DNA of 64,000 bases from a bacterium 210917-SL.2.15 (lineage in GTDB: Bacteria > Bacillota > Clostridia > Oscillospirales > Oscillospiraceae): NCBI GenBank assembly GCA_020555605.1, contig JAJCJC010000004.1:1-64000 (forward strand), given 5' to 3'. The notes below the pieces were generated by a model. The model worked only from the letters and a program-made list of their open reading frames with translations. It was not told where the DNA came from and ran no database searches. Made by a program: the position numbers and the translations under genes. The number at the start of each line of letters is the position of its first letter. The stretch's first letter is position 1. Below, piece after piece: positions 16,678 through 24,628 of the stretch.

Positions 16678-17832
16678 TCAATCCCGCAGCCATTCCGGGA
16701 GCGACCGCATTTTGACGCCGGATACGATCCCCATGGCGGCAAACACAGTCAGAAGGGATGAGCCGCCATAGCTGAAAAAGGGCAGCGTCAGCCCGATGAC
16801 CGGCATAACGAAAATACACATGCCGATGTTCTCCAGCATCTGAAAGCCGAGCATTGCGGCAAATCCCACGCAGATCAGCGCTCCCATGGGCGTTTTGGCC
16901 TGACGGGCCACCACCAGGCAGCGGAGAATGATCGCCACCAGAAGCACAATAATGGCGATGCAGCCGATGTAGCCCAACTCCTCGCCGGCAACGGAAAAAA
17001 TAAAGTCCGTGTGCCGGGCCGGCAGGCTGTTGCTGTCGGATTGGGTCTGCGTGCCGTGGAACAGGCCCTGCCCAAACCAGCCGCCGCTGCCAAAGGCAAT
17101 GATGCTGCGCCCCTGATGCCAGCCCTCGATCATGGGATACAGGCTGTGATCCAGGATTACCTCGATGCGCCGCTGCATATAACTTGGGATCCACCCCTGA
17201 AACCAGGCCAGCAGAAACGCACCAGTCACGCCGGCGCCACCGAGCACAAACCAACGCAGCTTCACCCCGGCGGCAAAGGTCATGCACACGAAGATCGCCA
17301 CATACACCAGACAACTGCCCGCGTCGCTGGAAATGGCATACAGCAGGCCCACCATGAACAGGAAATGCCCACCGTAAAAGGTCACGGAGCGGATAGAACT
17401 CAATTCATGTTCCTGATAATAGGCCAGCTGCTTGGCCAGCAAAATGGTAAAAGTCACTTTTACGATCTCCGAGGGCTGGATATCCATGGGAAAGCCCGGA
17501 ATACTCAGCCAAGCCCGGTTGCCGCCCGACTGGCTGGGATCCACCCCCAAAGGAGAAAGCAGCAGCAAAATGAACACCACGTTAAAGGCGAAGATCCATT
17601 TCCATTTCTCCGACGCTTCCTCCACGTCCACAAAGGTAAAAAATGCGTACAGCGCCACGCCCAGCACCAGCGCTATGGACTGCACAATGACATAACGCGG
17701 CGAACCGGTATAGTTGGTCGCGCTTGCGATCAATAAAATACCAAACAACGCCGCCGCGCAGCACAGCGCCAGCAGCATCAGATCCGCCTGTGCGAAAAAT
17801 CGTTTTACTTTTGTTATAAAACCCATTGCCAT
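16678..17832 (-). CDS. rodA: RodA/FtsW/SpoVE-type SEDS glycosyltransferase, probably RodA
   Basis: A 384-residue polytopic membrane protein of the SEDS family, which polymerises lipid II into glycan with a partner class B PBP. Signature segments are ARHTDFIFSVAGEELGYIG and LPFFSYGGSSLL, with about ten hydrophobic stretches. Start chosen at ATG 17832 (ATGGCAATGGG), after GGGAAAGGATAAC. Calling RodA over FtsW or SpoVE rests on length and the absence of division genes nearby, so it is inference. Own promoter (17879-17906) and shared terminator. Confidence 0.85.
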   Translation of the reverse strand: MAMGFITKVKRFFAQADLMLLALCCAAALFGILLIASATNYTGSPRYVIVQSIALVLGVALYAFFTFVDVEEASEKWKWIFAFNVVFILLLLSPLGVDPSQSGGNRAWLSIPGFPMDIQPSEIVKVTFTILLAKQLAYYQEHELSSIRSVTFYGGHFLFMVGLLYAISSDAGSCLVYVAIFVCMTFAAGVKLRWFVLGGAGVTGAFLLAWFQGWIPSYMQRRIEVILDHSLYPMIEGWHQGRSIIAFGSGGWFGQGLFHGTQTQSDSNSLPARHTDFIFSVAGEELGYIGCIAIIVLLVAIILRCLVVARQAKTPMGALICVGFAAMLGFQMLENIGMCIFVMPVIGLTLPFFSYGGSSLLTVFAAMGIVSGVKMRSLPEWLRD

Positions 17833-17878
17833 GGTGTTATCCTTTCCCCAAATGGCTCTATCTATCCAGTATAGGGTT

Positions 17879-17906
17879 ATTATACCATAAAGCGTAAAAT
17901 AAGCAA
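17879..17906 (-). promoter_or_regulatory. Promoter of rodA
   Basis: Minus-strand TTGCTT, 16-bp spacer, TATAAT preceded by TGG (extended -10). Confidence 0.7.
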
Positions 17907-17992
17907 ACAATTCTGTACACTGCCGCCCTTTTGTGATAGGATAAACAAAAAACAGCCGCGCAGACGCGGCGGAAATTCAGGTGTGAAATATT

Positions 17993-18421
17993 ATGATGTA
18001 CCTTTCCCACAGCGAGGAAGAAACCGAGCAGCTGGGCGAGCGGCTGGGACAGGCCCTCTCACCCGGCGCTGTGGTGGCCTACACCGGCGGCCTCGGCATG
18101 GGCAAGACCGCTTTTACCCGGGGACTTGCCCGCGGTCTGGGCTGCACGGAGCGCGTCACCAGCCCCACCTTTACGCTGGTCAACGAATATCCGGGGCGCA
18201 TCCCCCTGTTTCATTTTGACGTGTACCGCTTGAGCGGCAGCGACGCTCTTTACGACATCGGCTGGGACGATTATCTCGACCGCGGCGGCGTATGCGCCGT
18301 GGAGTGGAGCGAAAACATCGCCGACGCCCTGCCGGAGGATACGGTGTTTGTCCGTCTGCGCCGCTGCGAAGCACACGATAACTGGCGGGAAATTGATGTA
18401 GAAGGAGTAGGCATGCTGTGA
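17993..18421 (+). CDS. tsaE: tRNA t6A synthesis ATPase TsaE
   Basis: A 142-residue P-loop protein of the YjeE/TsaE family, needed with TsaB and TsaD to transfer threonylcarbamoyl to A37 of tRNA. Walker A in [16 protein letters not shown] (about residues 30-45), switch segment [13 protein letters not shown], then [10 protein letters not shown] and the EWSENI motif. The stop TGA overlaps the tsaB GTG start (GTGA). ATG 17996 is an alternative start. Confidence 0.93.
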   Translation: MMYLSHSEEETEQLGERLGQALSPGAVVAYTGGLGMGKTAFTRGLARGLGCTERVTSPTFTLVNEYPGRIPLFHFDVYRLSGSDALYDIGWDDYLDRGGVCAVEWSENIADALPEDTVFVRLRRCEAHDNWREIDVEGVGML

Positions 18422-19137
18422 AAATTTTAGGATTGGAATCCTCGGCAAAATCCGCCTCTGTCGCCCTGATGGAGGATGGAAAACTTTTGGCCCGCAGCTT
18501 TCAGAACACCGGCCTGACCCACAGCCGCACCCTGCTGCCCATGGCTGAAACCATGCTGCAAAATTGTGAACTCGGCATCGCCGACGTGAACGCCGTGGCC
18601 GTGGCCGTGGGCCCCGGCTCCTTCACCGGGCTGCGCATCGGCATCAGCGCCGCCAAGGGACTGGCCTGGGCCAGAGAACTGCCCTGCATCGGCGTTTCCA
18701 CACTGGAAGCCATGGCCCAGAATCTTGCTCATTTGGAAAATACTGTGCTTGTGTGTGCCATGGATGCCCGGCGCAGCCAGGTTTACAACGCCCTGTTCCT
18801 CGCTGAAAGCGGCACGCTGCAGCGGTTGTGCCCGGACCGGGCCGTATCCCTCGCCGCCGTAGCGGAAGACCTGCGCCAGGAACGTCGCACGAAAATTGTC
18901 GTTGGCGACGGAGCGGTGCTGTGCTATAATGCACTCAAAGCCGCCGGCGTCTCCTGCGTCCTTGCGCCGGAAGCGCTGCGCATGCAGGATGCCGTGGGTG
19001 TCTGCCAATGCGCCGAAGCGGCAGCGCAGGCAGGCCGCCTTTTGACCGCCCAGAACCTGCAGCCGGTCTATCTGCGCCTGTCTCAGGCCGAACGGGAACG
19101 GCTTGCCAAAGAAAAAGAGAACACCAGCCCTCAATAA
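18418..19137 (+). CDS. tsaB: tRNA t6A synthesis protein TsaB
   Basis: A 239-residue ASKHA-fold protein; the platform partner of TsaD in t6A synthesis. Motifs: ILGLESSAKSASVAL at the N-terminus and VAVGPGSFTGLRIGISAAKGLA (about residues 61-82). GTG start with GAAGGAG upstream, translationally coupled to tsaE. In many Firmicutes rimI and tsaD follow; here upp follows instead. Confidence 0.92.
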   Translation: MKILGLESSAKSASVALMEDGKLLARSFQNTGLTHSRTLLPMAETMLQNCELGIADVNAVAVAVGPGSFTGLRIGISAAKGLAWARELPCIGVSTLEAMAQNLAHLENTVLVCAMDARRSQVYNALFLAESGTLQRLCPDRAVSLAAVAEDLRQERRTKIVVGDGAVLCYNALKAAGVSCVLAPEALRMQDAVGVCQCAEAAAQAGRLLTAQNLQPVYLRLSQAERERLAKEKENTSPQ

Positions 19138-19164
19138 CGGAAAAAAGAAAGGAAGCGCATTATT

Positions 19165-19800
19165 ATGTACAGCGAACACGTCCACATTATGGACCATCCC
19201 CTGGTGGCCCACAAACTGAGCATCCTGCGCGACAAAAATACCAGTACCAAGGATTTCCGCGAAATTGTGTCCGAGATCGGCATGCTGATGACATATGAGG
19301 CCACCCGGAATCTGCCGCTGACCACCCGGGAAATCGAAACGCCGATCTGCAGGGCCACCGTGCCTACACTGGACGGCAAAAAATTCGCCGTGGTGCCTAT
19401 CCTGCGCGCTGGACTGGGCCTGGTGGACGGCGTACTGCGCATCGTGCCCAGCGCCCGCGTGGGTCATATCGGCCTGTACCGCAATGAGGAAACGCTGGAA
19501 CCGGTGAAATATTTCTGCAAAATGCCCAAGGATGTGACCGACCGCGATATCCTGATCGTCGACCCCATGCTGGCCACCGGCGGCAGCGCCGACGCTGCCA
19601 TCGGCTTTATGAAGGAATACGGCTGCAAAAACATCAAGCTGATGGTGCTGCTGGCCGCTCCCAAAGGCATTGAGCGTATCGTGAAACACCACCCGGACGT
19701 GGATCTCTACTGCGGCGCAGTGGACGACCATCTGAACGAACACGGTTACATCGTGCCCGGTCTCGGCGACGCCGGCGACCGCATTTTTGGCACCAAATAA
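19165..19800 (+). CDS. upp: Uracil phosphoribosyltransferase
   Basis: A 211-residue enzyme converting uracil and PRPP to UMP. PRPP-binding motif [14 protein letters not shown] (about residues 131-144), N-terminal [22 protein letters not shown] and the uracil-binding [13 protein letters not shown] near the C-terminus. Length is standard. It is the last gene of the tsaE-tsaB-upp unit and ends at a strong terminator. With the uridine-kinase-like gene at 3081 it covers pyrimidine salvage. Confidence 0.96.
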   Translation: MYSEHVHIMDHPLVAHKLSILRDKNTSTKDFREIVSEIGMLMTYEATRNLPLTTREIETPICRATVPTLDGKKFAVVPILRAGLGLVDGVLRIVPSARVGHIGLYRNEETLEPVKYFCKMPKDVTDRDILIVDPMLATGGSADAAIGFMKEYGCKNIKLMVLLAAPKGIERIVKHHPDVDLYCGAVDDHLNEHGYIVPGLGDAGDRIFGTK

Positions 19801-19805
19801 CGAAG

Positions 19806-19842
19806 AAACCGATCGCCCGGCACTATGCCGGGCGATCGGTTC
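19806..19842. terminator. Terminator between upp and the membrane protein gene
   Basis: AACCGATCGCCCGGCA / TGCCGGGCGATCGGTT hairpin, followed by CTGTCT on + and TCTTCG on -. Convergent genes share it. Confidence 0.75.
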
Positions 19843-19852
19843 TGTCTGACAC

Positions 19853-20239
19853 TCATTGCTCTGCTGCCCGGCGCTCGCCAAAGCCCAGCGCAAACAGGAT
19901 ACCAGGAATCAGCCACAGAGCATGTTCCGTGCTGAGAAATACAACGGTCGGCCAAAGAAACCCGATCGATGCGATCCGGCCGAAAATGATGCACAGGATG
20001 CACCCTGCATACAATACTGCCAGGACGATACTCAGCATCAGACAGGCCCGTCGCGTGCCGCACCGCAGGAGTAGGCCGCCGGCCCACTGCAGCACGGTGA
20101 CGCCTAGCGCGCCCAGCGCAAAATACAGCAGCGGACGCGCAGCAAACAGATGGAAATAGTACTGCTCATACCCATAACCGATTGCCACCTCTTTCGCGCC
20201 CACCGCCACATACCGGATCCAAAAGCCCGCTACCACCAC
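19853..20239 (-). CDS. Small membrane protein, unknown
   Basis: A 128-residue protein with four hydrophobic segments (for example PLLYFALGALGVTVLQWAGG, LMLSIVLAVLYAGCILCIIF and LWPTVVFLSTEHALWLIPGI). Only GTG starts are available (20239 or the next codon), with GGGAG upstream, and a stop sits about 40 bp further 5'. The protein could be complete or the 3' part of a larger gene that has lost its front. No family recognised. Confidence 0.55.
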   Translation of the reverse strand: MVVAGFWIRYVAVGAKEVAIGYGYEQYYFHLFAARPLLYFALGALGVTVLQWAGGLLLRCGTRRACLMLSIVLAVLYAGCILCIIFGRIASIGFLWPTVVFLSTEHALWLIPGILFALGFGERRAAEQ

Positions 20240-20315
20240 CGCAGCGCTCCCTACCGATAGGAAGGAAATTGGCCCAATTTATCCATTTTTTCAATTCGTT
20301 TTGGCCAATTTAACA

Positions 20316-20348
20316 AAGGCCCACTGGTATTCTACCGGCGGACCTTTG
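20316..20348 (-). terminator. Weak terminator-like hairpin after the ATPase gene
   Basis: Imperfect stem AAAGGTCCGCCGGTA / TACCAGTGGGCCTTT with loop GAA, downstream of the 20370 stop; poor T-tract. Confidence 0.35.
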
Positions 20349-20369
20349 CACATTTTTGCTTCGAACCTC

Positions 20370-21569
20370 TCAAAGCCCTTTGAGATATCGAATAAACTGC
20401 TGGGCGCCGCGGGGCGTGCGGCTGGCATGCTCCCGCTCCCACTGCAGCGCCATCTTATTCAGGGCCTCCGGCTCGATGTCCAGTCCCGCCTGCTCTGCCA
20501 ACAGGCGCACCATATCCAAATACTGATTCTTGTTCAGGCCCCGGAACAGCACCCGGATGCCGAAACGCTCGGAAAGAGCGGTACGCTCTTCGATGGATTC
20601 GCGGATATTCACCTCGTCGTCCCCCCGTTCGCTGAAGGTTTCTCGCATCAGGTGGCGGCGGTTGGATGTGGCGTAAATGACCACATTGGCAGGCCGTTTC
20701 TCAATGGAACCCTCCAGCACCGTTTTCAAAACGGAATAGCCCACATCAGCATTTTCAAAACTCAAATCATCGATAAACAGGATGAATTTCTGCCGCAGGC
20801 CGTTCAGCCGGCGCAGCAGGGTGGGAATGTCCGACAGTTCTTGCTTATCGATCTCGATGATGCGCAGGTCGGAAAATTCCGGAACACTCAGAAGGCTTTT
20901 CACCGTGGCGGATTTTCCGGTGCCCGCAGCGCCGTAGAGCAGCATATTGTTCACGCTGTGGCCGGCCAGCAGAGCGCGGGTGTTGTCCTGCACCTCTTTG
21001 CGCTCCTCTTCATAGCCGATCAGGGTATGCTCCTCCAGATCCGGGTCTGCCACACGGAGCAGCGTGTGGTTCGACCAAGTAAACGCTTTGTAGCGCGCAA
21101 ACTCTCCAGCTCCGTTTTGCCGGTATTCCTCTGTCAAGGCTTCGAAGGACAGCGTGTCGTCAGCACGCCACGCAGGCAGCAGCGCAGCGGCCTCTTCTCC
21201 GGCCCGCCCAGCCGCCGCAGCGCGCCACTGCTCCGGCGTGATGGCCGAGAGCGCTGCAAAGGTTTCCACATCCTGTCGCGCCGCATCCGTGAGAGCCGCA
21301 CTGACCATGCCCCGGGCCGCCGCGTCGCCGTAGGGCGTTTCATCATAGCGAAGGTGCTCCCAAAAATAACCCCCAAGGGAATCGTGTCCCGCCTTCTGCA
21401 GCGCATAAAAGGTTTCCGCATGGTGACGCAGCAACACTTCCGCATCTGTATTCTCCCCGGCAAGCACACGGAGCAGTTCTGTCAGCTCCTGCACCGGAGG
21501 CAGAACTAAAAACGAACGATACGCCCCGACCGCACTCAGACGCAGAGCATAGTTTTTCCAGATATTCAT
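20370..21569 (-). CDS. AAA-type ATPase of the DUF815 family
   Basis: A 399-residue ATPase. Walker A in NMLLYGAAGTGKSATVKSLL, Walker B in FILFIDDLSFE, sensor-like VVIYATSNRRHLMRETF, and C-terminal RTPRGAQQFIRYL. This arrangement, after an N-terminal ~190-residue helical part and NHTLLRVADPDLEEHTLIGYEE, matches DUF815 ATP-binding proteins, whose role is not established. Start at ATG 21569 (AAAGGGAG upstream); the longer frame adds 52 unrelated residues. Transcribed away from thyA. Confidence 0.82.
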   Translation of the reverse strand: MNIWKNYALRLSAVGAYRSFLVLPPVQELTELLRVLAGENTDAEVLLRHHAETFYALQKAGHDSLGGYFWEHLRYDETPYGDAAARGMVSAALTDAARQDVETFAALSAITPEQWRAAAAGRAGEEAAALLPAWRADDTLSFEALTEEYRQNGAGEFARYKAFTWSNHTLLRVADPDLEEHTLIGYEEERKEVQDNTRALLAGHSVNNMLLYGAAGTGKSATVKSLLSVPEFSDLRIIEIDKQELSDIPTLLRRLNGLRQKFILFIDDLSFENADVGYSVLKTVLEGSIEKRPANVVIYATSNRRHLMRETFSERGDDEVNIRESIEERTALSERFGIRVLFRGLNKNQYLDMVRLLAEQAGLDIEPEALNKMALQWEREHASRTPRGAQQFIRYLKGL

Positions 21570-21740
21570 ACAGCGCCAAACTCCCTTTCGGCAAAATGCC
21601 TGATCTCTTTTGTGTCTTTTACCGTAGCACAATTTGGGAAAAGATGCAACCGAAAGGCCGCAGGTCCCGCCCTCTCCCCTTCTAATGCCGCATTTCCTTG
21701 TGCAATAGTGCCAAAAGTGTGCCATCCGCCTGTGTTTTTC

Positions 21741-21769
21741 TTGTCTTTATCATGGGTATGTGCTATAAT
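21741..21769 (+). promoter_or_regulatory. Promoter of thyA-folA
   Basis: TTGTCT, 17-bp spacer, TATAAT, 35 bp upstream of the thyA start. Confidence 0.75.
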
Positions 21770-21803
21770 GATGGCCGCAAATCAGTGAAAGAGAGAGCAA
21801 CGC

Positions 21804-22634
21804 ATGAGTTATGCAGATGAAATTTTCCAGCAGAACTGCCGCGATATCCTGCAAAACGGCGTCTGGGATACCGACCAGCAGGTGCGTCCCCACTGGGACG
21901 ACGGCGTAGCAGCCCACACCGTTAAAAAATTCGGCATCGTCAACCGTTATGATCTGAAGCGGGAGTTCCCCATTCTGACCATCCGGCGCACGTACTTCAA
22001 GACCTGTATCGACGAACTGCTGTGGATCTGGCAGAAAAAATCCAACAACATCCATGATCTCAACGGCCATATCTGGGATCAGTGGGCCGACGAGACCGGC
22101 TCCATCGGCAAAGCCTACGGGTATCAGCTCGCCATCCGGCACCAGTATCCCGAGGGCGAGTTCGACCAGGTGGACCGGGTGATCTACGACCTGCAGCACA
22201 ATCCCGCCTCCCGGCGGATCATGACCAATCTTTACAATTTTGAAGATCTGCACGAGATGGCGCTGTACCCCTGCGCCTACTCCATGACATTCAACGTCAG
22301 CGGTAATACCCTTAACGCCATTTTGAACCAGCGCAGTCAGGACATGCTGGCCGCCAACAACTGGAACGTGGTGCAGTATGCCGTGCTGGTGCACATGATG
22401 GCCCAGACCGCAGGACTCGAAGCCGGCGAACTGGTGCATGTGATCGCTGACGCCCACATTTACGACCGCCACGTCCCCATCATCGAGGATCTGCTCCGCC
22501 GCACGCCCCGCAGCGCGCCGCGGTTCACTATGGACACCTCTGTCACGGATTTTTACCGGTTTACCCGCGACAGCTTTGTTTTAGAGGGATACGATCCCCA
22601 TCCGTTTGACACAAAGATCCCCGTCGCAGTGTAA
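21804..22634 (+). CDS. thyA: Thymidylate synthase
   Basis: A 276-residue ThyA-type enzyme converting dUMP and methylene-tetrahydrofolate to dTMP and dihydrofolate. Conserved blocks: YDLKREFPILTIRRTYFKTCIDELLWIWQ, GSIGKAYGYQ, ALYPCAYSMTFNVSG (catalytic Cys in ALYPCAY) and LNQRSQDMLAANNWNVVQY. Followed 14 bp later by folA, which regenerates tetrahydrofolate from its product. Confidence 0.95.
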   Translation: MSYADEIFQQNCRDILQNGVWDTDQQVRPHWDDGVAAHTVKKFGIVNRYDLKREFPILTIRRTYFKTCIDELLWIWQKKSNNIHDLNGHIWDQWADETGSIGKAYGYQLAIRHQYPEGEFDQVDRVIYDLQHNPASRRIMTNLYNFEDLHEMALYPCAYSMTFNVSGNTLNAILNQRSQDMLAANNWNVVQYAVLVHMMAQTAGLEAGELVHVIADAHIYDRHVPIIEDLLRRTPRSAPRFTMDTSVTDFYRFTRDSFVLEGYDPHPFDTKIPVAV

Positions 22635-22648
22635 GGAGGAAACCAAAT

Positions 22649-23140
22649 ATGAATCTGATCGTATGCGTCAGCCGCAACTGGGGCATCGGGAAAAACAACG
22701 AACTGCTGTTCCACATCCCCGATGACCTGAAACAGTTCAAGGCTCTGACCACAGGCAAGGTGGTGGTCATGGGCCACAACACACTCAAGTCCCTGCCCGG
22801 TGGAAAGCCGCTGCCGAACCGTACCAACATCGTACTCTCCCGTAACCCGAATTTGAAAATTGAGGATGCTACCGTGTGCAACAGCGTGCAGGATGTGCTC
22901 ATCGAACTGTCCGACCGGCTGCAGAGCGACGTATTCATCATCGGCGGCGAGGCCATTTACAAAATGTTCCTCCCGTACTGCCGTCGGGCACTGATCACCC
23001 GGGTGGACGCCGCGCCGGAAGCCGATGCTTTCTTCCCGGATCTGCTGGAACAGCCGCAGTGGAAAATCCGCCAGGAATCCAATTTTATGGAGTACGAAGG
23101 GCTTTCCTATCAATACGTAGAATACGTCAATGAAAGCTGA
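22649..23140 (+). CDS. folA: Dihydrofolate reductase
   Basis: A 163-residue NADPH-dependent reductase. N-terminal NLIVCVSRNWGIGKNNELLFHIPDDLKQFK contains the Met20-loop equivalent and the catalytic Asp of PDD; VVVMGHNTLKSLPGGKPLPNR and FIIGGEAIYKMFL are the standard NADPH-site blocks. AAGGAGG precedes the ATG. Co-transcribed with thyA and ended by the hairpin at 23146. Confidence 0.95.
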   Translation: MNLIVCVSRNWGIGKNNELLFHIPDDLKQFKALTTGKVVVMGHNTLKSLPGGKPLPNRTNIVLSRNPNLKIEDATVCNSVQDVLIELSDRLQSDVFIIGGEAIYKMFLPYCRRALITRVDAAPEADAFFPDLLEQPQWKIRQESNFMEYEGLSYQYVEYVNES

Positions 23141-23145
23141 ACCTG

Positions 23146-23176
23146 GCCGCCCGCAGTCCACTGCGGGCGGCTTTTC
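23146..23176 (+). terminator. Terminator of thyA-folA
   Basis: GCCGCCCGCAG / CTGCGGGCGGC stem, loop TCCA, then TTTTCC. Confidence 0.88.
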
Positions 23177-23349
23177 CTCTGTCTGCATGGACCTTTTGTT
23201 GACGCGGCGCTGTTGAACTGTTTCTTCCCTCTGGCGCCCCGTTTGCGGTAAAATGAAGGTGTGATAAAATGTGTTTTTGGGGAACGTACACTCCCCGCCT
23301 GAAAGAGTTTGTTTAGAATTGTATATTTTTGCAATGGGAGATGGTTGTT

Positions 23350-24477
23350 TTGATTTACAAGGATTTTCAGGATTTGAAACTGTCCGCCCTGGGGTTCGGC
23401 GCCATGCGCCTGCCCACCGTGGACGGCGTGGACGCCCAGGTGGACGAACCGGCAGCAAAAGAGCTGGTGGACTATGCTATGGCCCACGGCATCAATTATT
23501 ACGACACGGCCTGGGGTTATCACGGCGGCCATTCGGAAGCGGTGATGGGGCGCTGCCTGCACCAGTATCCGCGGCAAAGCTATTACCTCGCCTCCAAATT
23601 CCCCGGCTATGACCTGTCCAATATGGGCAAAGTGCAGGAAATCTTCGAGGAACAGCTGCACCGGTGCGGTGTGGAATATTTTGACTTTTATCTTTTCCAC
23701 AACGTATGTGAAATGAACATCGAACAATATCTTGATCCGCAATATGGTATTTTCGACTACCTGACGCAGCAGAAAACGGCAGGCCGCATCCGTCACCTGG
23801 GTCTTTCCGTCCACGGGAGCATCCATGTGCTGGAGCGGTTTTTGGAAGCCTACGGCGAAGCCATGGAATTCTGTCAGGTACAGCTGAATTACCTCGACTG
23901 GGAATTCCAGGATGCCCGTGAAAAAGTCGCTCTACTGGAGCGTTACCACATCCCTGTGTGGGTGATGGAACCGGTGCGGGGCGGCCGCCTGTGCCAGCTG
24001 TCCGAAGAGGAATCCGCCGCGCTGCGCGCGCTGCGTCCGGAGGAAAGCCAGGCAGGTTGGGCATTTCGTTTTCTCCAATCCATTCCCTCGGTGGGCGTTA
24101 CGCTCTCCGGTATGTCCACCATAGAACAGCTGCAGGAAAATCTGAGCTTCTTTGAGACGGAGCAGCCCCTGTCCCAAGAAGAATGGGACGTCCTGCAGCA
24201 GACAGCTCAGTCCATGGTCGGCGGTGTCCCCTGCACCAGCTGCCACTACTGCACCAGCCATTGCAGTCAGGAATTGGATATCCCCATGCTGCTCAAGCTT
24301 TATAATGAGCATACATTCACCGGAGGCGGTTTTCTGGCCCCTATGGCGCTGTCCGCCCTGCCTGCTGACAAGCAGCCCTCCGCCTGCGTCGCCTGCCGCG
24401 CCTGCGAAGCCGTATGCCCGCAACAGATCAAAATTTCCGACGTCCTAGCGGATTTCTCCCAGAAACTCCGCAGCTGA
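23350..24477 (+). CDS. Aldo/keto reductase with C-terminal 4Fe-4S domain
   Basis: A 375-residue two-domain protein. The aldo/keto reductase barrel has LGFGAMRLPTV, the DTAWGYHGGHSE tyrosine segment, LASKFPGYD and VEYFDFYLFHN. The C-terminus carries CTSCHYCTSHCSQELDIP and CVACRACEAVCPQQI, two cysteine clusters of a ferredoxin-like domain. Such fusions are common in anaerobes; substrate unknown. Start chosen as TTG 23350 because GGGAG lies nine bases upstream and the protein then begins IYKDF; ATG 23329 is also open. Single-gene unit. Confidence 0.85.
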   Translation: MIYKDFQDLKLSALGFGAMRLPTVDGVDAQVDEPAAKELVDYAMAHGINYYDTAWGYHGGHSEAVMGRCLHQYPRQSYYLASKFPGYDLSNMGKVQEIFEEQLHRCGVEYFDFYLFHNVCEMNIEQYLDPQYGIFDYLTQQKTAGRIRHLGLSVHGSIHVLERFLEAYGEAMEFCQVQLNYLDWEFQDAREKVALLERYHIPVWVMEPVRGGRLCQLSEEESAALRALRPEESQAGWAFRFLQSIPSVGVTLSGMSTIEQLQENLSFFETEQPLSQEEWDVLQQTAQSMVGGVPCTSCHYCTSHCSQELDIPMLLKLYNEHTFTGGGFLAPMALSALPADKQPSACVACRACEAVCPQQIKISDVLADFSQKLRS

Positions 24478-24628
24478 GGCCTCCTGTCCTGCGCTGCTAC
24501 ACGTTCTCCTTCAGAGAATGCGGCGGCGCTTTTTCATCGGCCGCGTCAAATTTTTTATACTTTTCTCCCCAAAGCATTGATTTTATGGTACACTATGCGG
24601 TAAGTTCAGGAAACAGGAGGGATAGGAC

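Noticed and set aside
18427..19893. 488-codon minus-strand open frame
   Set aside because: Antisense to tsaB and upp, both with intact catalytic motifs; typical mirror frame in GC-rich DNA.
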